Assembly (NCBI RefSeq): GCF_033546935.1
Contig: NZ_CP137854.1
Span: 1,302,001 to 1,366,000 of the forward strand
Reading direction: 5' to 3'
Source of the DNA: Xylophilus sp. GOD-11R
Lineage (GTDB): Bacteria > Pseudomonadota > Gammaproteobacteria > Burkholderiales > Burkholderiaceae_C
DNA: 64,000 nt
Shown here: one piece after another, positions 12,407 to 22,740 of the stretch
Numbering within the stretch: the first letter of the stretch is position 1
Layout: each line of letters begins with the position of its first letter
Notes under the pieces: model-generated
Database searches by the model: none
Told to the model about the DNA's origin: nothing
What the model saw: only the letters and a program-made list of their open reading frames with translations
Made by a program: the position numbers and the translations under genes

Positions 12407-14383
12407 ATGGCCACAGCACCCAGCGATTATTCCGAAGGCTCGATCCGCGTTCTCAAGGGATTGGAGCCGGTGCAGCAGCGCCCTGGCATGTACACCCGCA
12501 CCGACAACCCGCTGCACATCATCCAGGAAGTGCTGGACAACGCGGCCGACGAAGCCCTGGCCGGCCACGGCAAGAAGATCAAGCTCACCCAGCACGCCGA
12601 CGGCTCCGTCAGCGTGGAGGACGACGGCCGCGGCATTCCGTTCGGCATGCATCCGGAAGAAGGCGCGCCGGTGATCGAGCTGGTGTTCACGCGCCTGCAT
12701 GCGGGTGGCAAGTTCGACAAGGGCAAGGGCGGCGCCTACAGCTTCTCCGGCGGCCTGCACGGGGTGGGCGTGTCGGTCACCAACGCGCTGGCGCGGCGGA
12801 TGGAAGTCACGTCCTGGCGCGAGGGCAAGGTGGCGCGGCTGGTGTTCAGCGCCGGTGCCGTGGTGGAGGCGCTGGCGGTGCGCGAGGCCGCCGCTGGCGA
12901 CCGCAAGCAGGGCACCACGGTGCGCGTCTGGGCCGATCCCAAGTATTTCGAGTCCCCGCTGTTGCCGCAGAACGAGTTGGTGCACCTGCTGCGCAGCAAG
13001 GCGGTGCTGATGCCGGGCGTGACCGTCACGCTGACGCAGGAAAAGGCCCAAGGCCCGGCCGAGGTGCAGACCTGGCAATACAAAGGCGGCCTGCGCGACT
13101 ACCTGCTGCAGACGCTGCACGGCGAGCCGGTCATTCCGGTTTTCGAAGGCTCGGGCTTCGCCGACCGCCAGAGCGAGAGCTTCGCCGAAGGCGAGGGCGC
13201 GGGCTGGGCGGTGGCCTTCACGGAAGACGGCTCGCCTGTGCGCGAGAGCTATGTCAACCTGATTCCCACCAGCGCCGGCGGCACCCACGACAGTGGCCTG
13301 CGCGACGGCCTGTTCACCGCGGTCAAGGGCTTCATCGAACTGCATGCGCTGCTGCCCAAGGGCGTGAAGCTGATGCCCGAAGACGTTTTCGCCCGCGCCA
13401 GCTACGTGCTGTCGGCCAAGGTGCTCGATCCGCAGTTCCAGGGCCAGATCAAGGAACGCCTGAACTCGCGCGATGCGGTGCGCCTGGTGTCGTCCTTCGT
13501 GCGGCCGGCGCTGGAGCTGTGGCTGCACCAGCATGTCGAATACGGCAAGAAGCTGGCCGAGCTGGCGATCCGCGCGGCGCAGAGCCGGCAGAAGGCGGGG
13601 CAGAAAGTCGAGAAGCGACGCGGCTCCGGCGTGGCGGTTCTGCCTGGCAAGCTGACCGACTGCGAAAGCCGCGACATCGCGCACAACGAGGTCTTCCTGG
13701 TCGAGGGCGATTCTGCCGGCGGTAGCGCCAAGATGGGCCGCGACAAGGAATGCCAGGCCGTGCTGCCGCTGCGCGGCAAGGTGCTCAACACCTGGGAGGT
13801 GGAGCGCGACCGCCTGTTCGCCAACACCGAGATCCACGACATTTCGGTGGCGATCGGCGTCGATCCGCACGGCCCCGCCGACAGCCCGGACATGAGTGGC
13901 CTGCGCTACGGCAAGGTCTGCATCCTGAGCGATGCCGACGTCGACGGCTCGCATATCCAGGTGCTGCTGCTCACCCTGTTCTTCCGTCATTTCCCCAAGC
14001 TGATCGAGGCCGGGCACGTGTTCGTGTCGCGCCCGCCGCTCTACCGCATCGACGCGCCGGCACGTGGCAAGAAGCCCGCTGCCAAGGTCTACGCACTGGA
14101 CGAGGGCGAGCTCACCGCCACGCTCGACAAGCTGCGCAAGGACGGCGTGCGCGAAGGCGCCTGGACCATCAGCCGCTTCAAGGGCCTGGGGGAGATGAGC
14201 GCCGGCCAGCTCTGGGAAACCACGCTCAATCCCGACACGCGGCGGCTCATGCCCGTGCAGCTCGGCCTGCTCGACAACACCCAGACCGAGCAGCGCATCA
14301 CGAAGCTGATGGGCAAGGGCGAAGCCGCCGCGCGCCGCGAGCTGATGGAGTTGCGCGGCAACACCGTCGAGATCGACATCTGA
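12407..14383 (+). CDS. parE: DNA topoisomerase IV subunit B
   Basis: A 658-residue type IIA topoisomerase ATPase subunit that, with ParC, decatenates daughter chromosomes. The GHKL ATPase domain has IQEVLDNAADEALAG, VEDDGRGIPFG and GGLHGVGVSVTNAL. The TOPRIM domain has VEGDSAGGSAKMGRD and SDADVDGSHIQ. The C-terminal signature SRFKGLGEMSAGQLWETT is typical of ParE/GyrB. Its length of about 660 and the adjacent parC, 68 bases downstream, favour ParE over the longer GyrB (about 800). The start MATAPSDYSEG is family-like. Confidence 0.97.
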   Translation: MATAPSDYSEGSIRVLKGLEPVQQRPGMYTRTDNPLHIIQEVLDNAADEALAGHGKKIKLTQHADGSVSVEDDGRGIPFGMHPEEGAPVIELVFTRLHAGGKFDKGKGGAYSFSGGLHGVGVSVTNALARRMEVTSWREGKVARLVFSAGAVVEALAVREAAAGDRKQGTTVRVWADPKYFESPLLPQNELVHLLRSKAVLMPGVTVTLTQEKAQGPAEVQTWQYKGGLRDYLLQTLHGEPVIPVFEGSGFADRQSESFAEGEGAGWAVAFTEDGSPVRESYVNLIPTSAGGTHDSGLRDGLFTAVKGFIELHALLPKGVKLMPEDVFARASYVLSAKVLDPQFQGQIKERLNSRDAVRLVSSFVRPALELWLHQHVEYGKKLAELAIRAAQSRQKAGQKVEKRRGSGVAVLPGKLTDCESRDIAHNEVFLVEGDSAGGSAKMGRDKECQAVLPLRGKVLNTWEVERDRLFANTEIHDISVAIGVDPHGPADSPDMSGLRYGKVCILSDADVDGSHIQVLLLTLFFRHFPKLIEAGHVFVSRPPLYRIDAPARGKKPAAKVYALDEGELTATLDKLRKDGVREGAWTISRFKGLGEMSAGQLWETTLNPDTRRLMPVQLGLLDNTQTEQRITKLMGKGEAAARRELMELRGNTVEIDI

Positions 14384-14451
14384 CCAGCAATGCCGTGCGC
14401 TGAAAAAGCGCCGGCCCACCTGCCGCCACCCAACGCACACCCTGGCTTTCG

Positions 14452-16824
<2,373 letters not shown>

Positions 16825-16898
16825 AGGGTTTCGTGTCCGTGGCCTTTCGGGGCCGATCACGCGGACAGGTACTTCGGTTGCAGGCGCGGCAGCCCTGG

Positions 16899-19800
16899 TC
16901 AGCGTTCCTGGTGAACGGTGTCGCGCTGGGTCTCGGGCCGGGCCTGGCGCGCGTCGATCCAGGCTTCCAGCGCCTCCACCCGCATCGGCCGGGCGAAGTG
17001 GTAGCCCTGCAGCTCGTCGCAGCCGAGCAGCTTGAGCTGGTGGGCGACGGCGAAGTTCTCGACACCCTCGGCGACCACGCCCAGGCCCAGGTTGTGGCCC
17101 AGCGCCATGATGGCGCGCACGATGGCCAGGTCGGTGGTGTCGCCCAGCAGGTCCTGCACGAAGGACCGGTCGATCTTGAGCTTGTCGATCGGAAAACGCT
17201 TGAGATAGGCCAGGCTCGAATAGCCGGTGCCGAAATCGTCGATTGAAAAGCGCACGCCCAGCTGGCGCAGTGCGGCCAGGCCCTGGCCGGCCGCGCCGGC
17301 GTTTTCCATCAACTGGGTTTCGGTGACTTCCAGCTCGAGCAGCTGCGGATCGATGCCGCTGTGGGTGGTGAAGTCGCGCAGGTATTCGAGCAGGGCCGGG
17401 TCGGCGAGCTGGGTGGCCGAGATGTTGACCGACAGCGAGATGAGCGAGCGACGTTGCGCCTTCCAGCGGCGCAGCAGGTCGCAGGCCTGTTGCATCGCCC
17501 ACAGGCCCAGCGGCCGGATGAGGCCGGTTTCCTCGGCGATCGGTATGAAGCGCGCGGGCGAGATGGAGCCGACTTCCGGATGCGTCCAGCGCATCAATGC
17601 CTCGGCGCCGACGACCTGCAGGGTGCGGGCGTCGACGCGTGGCTGGTAGTGCATTTCGAGCTCGCCGCGTTCGAGCGCGTGGCGCAGCAGCTGCTCCAGC
17701 GTGCGTCGTTCGCGCGCCAGCTTGTCGAGTTCGGACGAGAAGAAGCGGTAGTGGTCGCGCCCGGAGGACTTGGCTTCGTACATGGCGGCGTCGGCGCGTC
17801 GCATGAGTTCGTCGATGTCCTGGCCGTCTTCCGGATAGACGGCCACGCCGATGCTGCACGACACGCGCAGCTCGTGGCCTTCGCCGTCGTGTGGTGCGCG
17901 GATCAGCGGGATGAGGCGCTCCTCGATGATGTCGCGGATCTCGCCGGCATCGCGCACGTCGCGCAGGATGACGACGAACTCGTCGCCGCCCAGGCGGCTC
18001 ACCGTGTCGTCGTTGCGCACCGCTTGTGTCAGGCGGCCGGCGACCGAGCGCAGCAGCGCGTCGCCCACGTGGTGGCCCAGGGTGTCGTTGACCGACTTGA
18101 AACGGTCGAGGTCGATGAAGAGCACGGCGACGCGGTCTTCTGAGTCGCGTGCGTTTTCCAGTGCCTCGGCCAGCCGCGCCACGCAGAGCGAGCGGTTGGG
18201 CAGCTCGGTCAGCACGTCGTGGTCGGCCAGGAAGCGCACCCGTTCCTCGGTGCGCTTGCGCTCGGTGATGTCGACCGAAATGCCGATGTAGTGGGAGACG
18301 CTGCCGTGCGTGCCGCCCGAGCGCACCGCCGACACCATCAGCCAGGCCGGATAGCTGGCCCCGGCGCGGCGCCGGAACTGCACTTCGCCCTGCCAGGCGC
18401 CACGGTCGTTGACCGCGCTGCCGATGCGCTGGCGCAGCGCGGTCCCGGGGATTTCCTCGACCAGTCCGGTGAAGTCCTTGCCCACCACCTCGTAGGGCTC
18501 CAGGCCGGTGCTGCGGCAGAAGGCGTGGTTGATGCTCAGCACCCGCTGCTGGTCGTCCATGATGGCGATGCCTTCGGACGAGGCTTCGAACACCTTGGAC
18601 CAGAGCTCGAGCCGTTGCTCCATCTGCTTGAGCACGTTGACGGGCGTGAAGGCGGTGAGCACCGCGTCACGCCCCTGGAACTGCAGGCGGCGCGCCGACA
18701 GCACCGCCCAGGTCGATTCGCCGCCGGCGTTCCAGCGCACCTCGAACTCGTCGACCGCGCCCCGGTCGGCCAGCTGTTGGAAGAAGCGCGCCCGCACGCC
18801 GGGTTCGAGCTTGCGGCCCCAGGGGTCGGTGGTGATGCCGTCGAGCCAGGGGGCGGCCGGCTCGTTGGCGTGCAGCACCTCGTGGCGGGGAATGGAGGTG
18901 ACGACCATGGCGATCGGTACCGATTCCACGATTTCCATCTGCGCTCGCGCGGCCCGCTCGCGCGAGGCGAGTTCCTGCTGGTTCTCGCGTTCGCGCCCCA
19001 ACTGGGCGAGCATGCTGTTGAAGGCGGTGACCAGGCTGCCGATCTCGTCGCGGCTGACCCAGTGGGCACGCAGGGCGTAGTCGCCGCTGCGGCGCACGTT
19101 GTCGGCAACGCCGGCCAGGTGACGCAGCGGCCGGGCGATCTGCTGGGCCACCGCGTAGACGAGCGTGAGGATGCAGCCCAGCAGCAGCAGGGCGGTGCCC
19201 AGGTGCAGAAACATGCGGGTGAACAGACTCTGGACGCGCGCGGCGAGCAGCTCGTCGAGTTCGCTCGCGCCGCGGATCCAGGCGCGGTCGAGTTCGTAGA
19301 GCAGGGCCGAGCGCGCAGCCTGCAGCTGGGCCACGTCGCGCGGGCCGGCTTCGGGGCCTGCCAGGCGCTGCACGATCGTCAGGAAGTCGGCGAGCGCGTC
19401 GGCCAGGCTTTGCCGGCCGGGATCGAGCGCGGCGCGCAGCGCGGGCGAGCCGGCGGCGAAGACCTGCAGGTAGTCGGAGCGGATGCCCATGGTCGACGCG
19501 TCGATGCGGCCGGCCAGGATCAGCAGCTCGGAGCGGCGCTCGCCGAAGGCCTGCGCCCGGTTGCCGCCGCCGTCGATGGCACGCATGGTGTCGTCGATCA
19601 CCTCGAGCAGCTCGGGAAAGCGCAGCACGACCAGCGACATGGCGTAGTAGCTGTCGAGGTCCGGATCCAGGATGAGGTTGGACTGGTTGCCCACGGTGGT
19701 GAGCAGTTCGCGGGCCGATCGCAGCATGCCGCGATTGAGCAGGTCGTCCTGCGGGCCCGAGTTGCCGGCTTGCCGGGCCGCGGCGGCCTGCCGCCAGGAG

Positions 19801-20171
19801 CGCTCGAACAGCGCGCTGGCTTCGGCCGAATGCAGCACGCCGTCGTAACGGGCGCGCAGCTCGGCGAAGCGCTGCAGTGCTTTCTCGGGGGGCTCGACCT
19901 GTTCCTTGTAGGGCAGGAAGGGCATCAGCAGCAGCTCGCGGACCGCGGCGCTGTAGATGCTGCCGACTTCCTCCTTGCGGGTGAAGTCGATCGACAGGTA
20001 CTTCTCGTTGATCAGGATGCCGGAGACGAAGATCACCGCGCTCAGGTCGAGCAGGTAGATCAGCATCAGCTTGCGGCCGACCGACAGCCGGCTGAGCCAG
20101 CCTGTCAGTCTGCCGCTGATCGAAAGAGAAGCACCCTGCCTCGCACGGGTGGCCCGGAAGGAGTTGAAAAT
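16899..20171 (-). CDS. Membrane HAMP-PAS-PAS-GGDEF-EAL protein (c-di-GMP turnover), probable ATT start
   Basis: About 1090 residues if translation starts at the ATT at 20171. Order: cytoplasmic N-terminus, membrane helix (LMLIYLLDLSAVIFVSGILI), a long periplasmic sensor of about 250 residues, second membrane helix (LGTALLLLGCILTLVYAV), HAMP, two PAS regions, GGDEF (intact GGDEFVVILR) and EAL (EALMRW; DDFGTGYSSLAYLKRFPID). Both catalytic motifs look intact, so it may make and degrade cyclic di-GMP. The first in-frame ATG (20066) falls at the edge of the membrane helix with no ribosome-binding site. The ATT instead has AGGAG at 20178-20182, six bases upstream, and restores a basic N-terminus ending LSRLSVGRKL. 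It follows the alpha-E gene by 37 bases. Confidence 0.9.
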   Translation of the reverse strand: MFNSFRATRARQGASLSISGRLTGWLSRLSVGRKLMLIYLLDLSAVIFVSGILINEKYLSIDFTRKEEVGSIYSAAVRELLLMPFLPYKEQVEPPEKALQRFAELRARYDGVLHSAEASALFERSWRQAAAARQAGNSGPQDDLLNRGMLRSARELLTTVGNQSNLILDPDLDSYYAMSLVVLRFPELLEVIDDTMRAIDGGGNRAQAFGERRSELLILAGRIDASTMGIRSDYLQVFAAGSPALRAALDPGRQSLADALADFLTIVQRLAGPEAGPRDVAQLQAARSALLYELDRAWIRGASELDELLAARVQSLFTRMFLHLGTALLLLGCILTLVYAVAQQIARPLRHLAGVADNVRRSGDYALRAHWVSRDEIGSLVTAFNSMLAQLGRERENQQELASRERAARAQMEIVESVPIAMVVTSIPRHEVLHANEPAAPWLDGITTDPWGRKLEPGVRARFFQQLADRGAVDEFEVRWNAGGESTWAVLSARRLQFQGRDAVLTAFTPVNVLKQMEQRLELWSKVFEASSEGIAIMDDQQRVLSINHAFCRSTGLEPYEVVGKDFTGLVEEIPGTALRQRIGSAVNDRGAWQGEVQFRRRAGASYPAWLMVSAVRSGGTHGSVSHYIGISVDITERKRTEERVRFLADHDVLTELPNRSLCVARLAEALENARDSEDRVAVLFIDLDRFKSVNDTLGHHVGDALLRSVAGRLTQAVRNDDTVSRLGGDEFVVILRDVRDAGEIRDIIEERLIPLIRAPHDGEGHELRVSCSIGVAVYPEDGQDIDELMRRADAAMYEAKSSGRDHYRFFSSELDKLARERRTLEQLLRHALERGELEMHYQPRVDARTLQVVGAEALMRWTHPEVGSISPARFIPIAEETGLIRPLGLWAMQQACDLLRRWKAQRRSLISLSVNISATQLADPALLEYLRDFTTHSGIDPQLLELEVTETQLMENAGAAGQGLAALRQLGVRFSIDDFGTGYSSLAYLKRFPIDKLKIDRSFVQDLLGDTTDLAIVRAIMALGHNLGLGVVAEGVENFAVAHQLKLLGCDELQGYHFARPMRVEALEAWIDARQARPETQRDTVHQER

Positions 20172-20208
20172 GAAAGTCTCCTGCGAACCGGAACCCGCTG
20201 GTGGCCGC

Positions 20209-21174
20209 CTAGGCGGTGGTGGGGACGAGGAACTCGCGGCTGATGTAGGCGCCGAGTTCGTTGACCCGGTCGAGGAACTGGGTCAGGAAAGCGTGCAGGC
20301 CGGTCGCCAGAATCTCGTCGATATGGCCGTACTGCAGCTCGGCGCGCAGCTTGCCGGCCTTGCGCTGGCTCAGGCTGAGATCGGTGCCGGAGACCACGCT
20401 CTGTAGGTTGCTCACCACCTCGTTGAGGCTGGCGTGCAGCGAGCGCGGCATGTCGGCGCGCAGGATCAGCAGTTCGGCCACGCGTTCCGGCCGGATCACG
20501 TCGCGGTAGACGCGGCGGTAGATCTCGAAGGCCGACACGCTGCGCAGCACCGCGCTCCAGTGATAGAAGTCGTACTCCTGCTCGCCGTCGTCGCTGGTCA
20601 GGCCGATGAAGTCGTTGTGCATGGCGTGGAACTTGGTGTCCACCAGGCGCGCCGTGTTGTCGGCGCGTTCCAGGAAGGTGCCGATGCGCATGAAGTGCAG
20701 GGCCTCGTCGATCAGCATGGTGCCCACCGACACGCCGCGCGACAGGTGCGAGCGGTACTTGACCCATTCGAAGAAGGCGCCGGGATCGCGTTCGAAATCG
20801 CCGGCGCGCAGCATGCGGATGGTTTCCAGCCAGGTCTGGTTCTGGGTTTCCCAGGCCTCGGTGGTCAGCGTGCCGCGCACGGCGCGCGCGTTTTCGCGGG
20901 CGGCCTTGAGGCACGAAATGATGGACGACGGGTTGTCCTCGTCGCGCACCATGAAGTTCATGACGTTGTGCGGATCGATCTCGCCGTGCCGGGCCTGGTA
21001 GGCGGGCAGCAGTTCGCTGATGGTCAGCAGGCCCTGCCAGCCGATCTGCGCGGCCTCGGCCGACTGCGGCAGCAGGGCGGTCTGGTAGTTGACGTCCAGC
21101 ATCCGGGCCGTGTTCTCGGCCCGCTCGGTGTATCGGGACATCCAGAAGAGATGGTCTGCGGTTCTGCTCAGCAT
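20209..21174 (-). CDS. Alpha-E domain protein
   Basis: A 321-residue, almost wholly helical protein of the alpha-E (DUF403) family. The hallmark N-terminus MLSRTADHLFWMSRYTERAE and the internal repeat GTFLERADNTARLVDTKFHA are clear. Alpha-E proteins are found next to circularly permuted ATP-grasp and transglutaminase genes and are predicted to take part in an uncharacterised peptide synthesis or protein-tagging pathway. Here it lies 25 bases downstream of the ATP-grasp gene on the same strand and is surely cotranscribed. The start 21174 matches the family N-terminus; the open frame upstream overlaps the ATP-grasp 3' end. Confidence 0.93.
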   Translation of the reverse strand: MLSRTADHLFWMSRYTERAENTARMLDVNYQTALLPQSAEAAQIGWQGLLTISELLPAYQARHGEIDPHNVMNFMVRDEDNPSSIISCLKAARENARAVRGTLTTEAWETQNQTWLETIRMLRAGDFERDPGAFFEWVKYRSHLSRGVSVGTMLIDEALHFMRIGTFLERADNTARLVDTKFHAMHNDFIGLTSDDGEQEYDFYHWSAVLRSVSAFEIYRRVYRDVIRPERVAELLILRADMPRSLHASLNEVVSNLQSVVSGTDLSLSQRKAGKLRAELQYGHIDEILATGLHAFLTQFLDRVNELGAYISREFLVPTTA

Positions 21175-21199
21175 GTTGATGTTCTCTTCGTTGTTCTGA

Positions 21200-22645
21200 T
21201 CAGACCTCGAGGATCCAGGTGTCCTTGGTGCCGCCGCCTTGCGATGAATTGACGACCAGCGAGCCATCCTTCAGCGCCACGCGGGTCAGGCCGCCGGGCA
21301 CCATCTGCACTTCCTTGCCGGACAGCACGAACGGCCGCAGGTCGATGTGGCGCGGCGCGATGCCGCTTTCGACGAAGGTCGGGCAGCTCGACAGGCTGAG
21401 CGTGGGCTGGGCGATGTAGCCGTCGGGCTTGGCGATGACCGCGCGGCGGAAGTCCTCGATCTCGGCGGTGGTGGCGGCCGGGCCGACGAGCATGCCGTAG
21501 CCGCCCGCGCCGTGCACTTCCTTCACGACCAGATCCTTGAGGTTGGCCAGCATGTACTTGAGGTCTTCCGGATTGCGGCCCATGAAGGTGGGCACGTTCT
21601 TCAGGATCGGCTGCTCGCCGAGGTAGAACTCGATCATCTTCGGCACGAAGGCGTAGATCGCCTTGTCGTCGGCCACGCCGGTTCCGATGGCGTTGCAGAT
21701 GGCCACGTTGCCGGCACGATAGGCCTGCACCAGCCCGGCCACGCCCAGGGTGGAGTTGGGACGGAAGACGAGCGGGTCGAGGAAGTCGTCGTCGACGCGG
21801 CGGTAGATCACGTCGACCCGCTTGGGGCCACGCGTGGTGCGCATCCAGACGAAGTCGTCCTTGACGAACAGGTCCTGGCCCTCGACGAGCTCGATGCCCA
21901 TCTGCTGCGCCAGGAAGGCGTGCTCGAAGTAGGCGCTGTTGTACATGCCGGGCGTGAGCACCACGCAGGTCGGGTCGGGCGTGGCGGGCGGCGCGGAGGC
22001 GCGCAGCGTCTCCAGCAGCAGGTCGGGGTAGTGGGCGACGGGAGCCACGCGGTGCTGGTTGAACAGCTCCGGGAAGAGCCGCATCATCATCTTGCGGTTC
22101 TCCAGCATGTACGACACGCCGGAGGGCACCCGCAGGTTGTCTTCGAGCACGTAGTACTCGCCGTTGCCGTCGGCGTCGGGTGCGCGGACGATGTCGATGC
22201 CGGCGATGTGCGAGTAGATGTGGCGGGGCACGTCCACGCCCATCATCTCGGGCCGGAACTGCGCGTTCTGCAGCACCATGTCGGCCGGAATCACGCCGGC
22301 GCGGATGATCTCCTGGTCATGGTAGACGTCGTGCAAAAAACGGTTGAGCGCGGTGACCCGTTGCACCAGGCCGCGTTCCATGCGCTGCCATTCGTGCGCG
22401 GGGATGATGCGGGGGATCAGGTCGAAGGGAATGAGGCGTTCGGTGCCGGAGCCGTCCTCGTCCTTGGCGCCGTAGACGGCGAAGGTGATGCCCACGCGTC
22501 TGAAGATGACCTCGGCCTCCTCGCGTCGCCGCGACATCAGGTCGGGCGCTTGCTGGGCGAGCCAGCGATCGTAGGTCTTGTAATGGTCGCGCACCTGGCC
22601 CGGATCGGGCGGCAGGGTGGCATACATCTCGTCGAATTTCCGCAT
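21200..22645 (-). CDS. Circularly permuted ATP-grasp protein (type 2)
   Basis: A 481-residue member of the circularly permuted ATP-grasp family (DUF404/DUF407), predicted carboxylate-amine ligases. Visible motifs are VLEDNLRVPSGVSYMLENR, VVLTPGMYNSAYFEHAFLA, DVIYRRVDDDFLDPL, VVKEVHGAGGYGMLVGP and the C-terminal DLRPFVLSGKEVQMVPGGLTR. Together these form the ATP- and metal-binding site in permuted order. The start MRKFDEMY was chosen from family likeness. It is the promoter-proximal gene of a pair with the alpha-E protein. The natural substrate is unknown; homologues are predicted to make a peptide-like product. Confidence 0.93.
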   Translation of the reverse strand: MRKFDEMYATLPPDPGQVRDHYKTYDRWLAQQAPDLMSRRREEAEVIFRRVGITFAVYGAKDEDGSGTERLIPFDLIPRIIPAHEWQRMERGLVQRVTALNRFLHDVYHDQEIIRAGVIPADMVLQNAQFRPEMMGVDVPRHIYSHIAGIDIVRAPDADGNGEYYVLEDNLRVPSGVSYMLENRKMMMRLFPELFNQHRVAPVAHYPDLLLETLRASAPPATPDPTCVVLTPGMYNSAYFEHAFLAQQMGIELVEGQDLFVKDDFVWMRTTRGPKRVDVIYRRVDDDFLDPLVFRPNSTLGVAGLVQAYRAGNVAICNAIGTGVADDKAIYAFVPKMIEFYLGEQPILKNVPTFMGRNPEDLKYMLANLKDLVVKEVHGAGGYGMLVGPAATTAEIEDFRRAVIAKPDGYIAQPTLSLSSCPTFVESGIAPRHIDLRPFVLSGKEVQMVPGGLTRVALKDGSLVVNSSQGGGTKDTWILEV

Positions 22646-22740
22646 AGAAAGGGCTGTGCTCCTGCTGACCCGGGTAGCAAGTTCCAGGCCGGCGATGGTT
22701 GTCGGCTGATGCCGAGACGGGCCCCGTCGGCCTGATTGCG

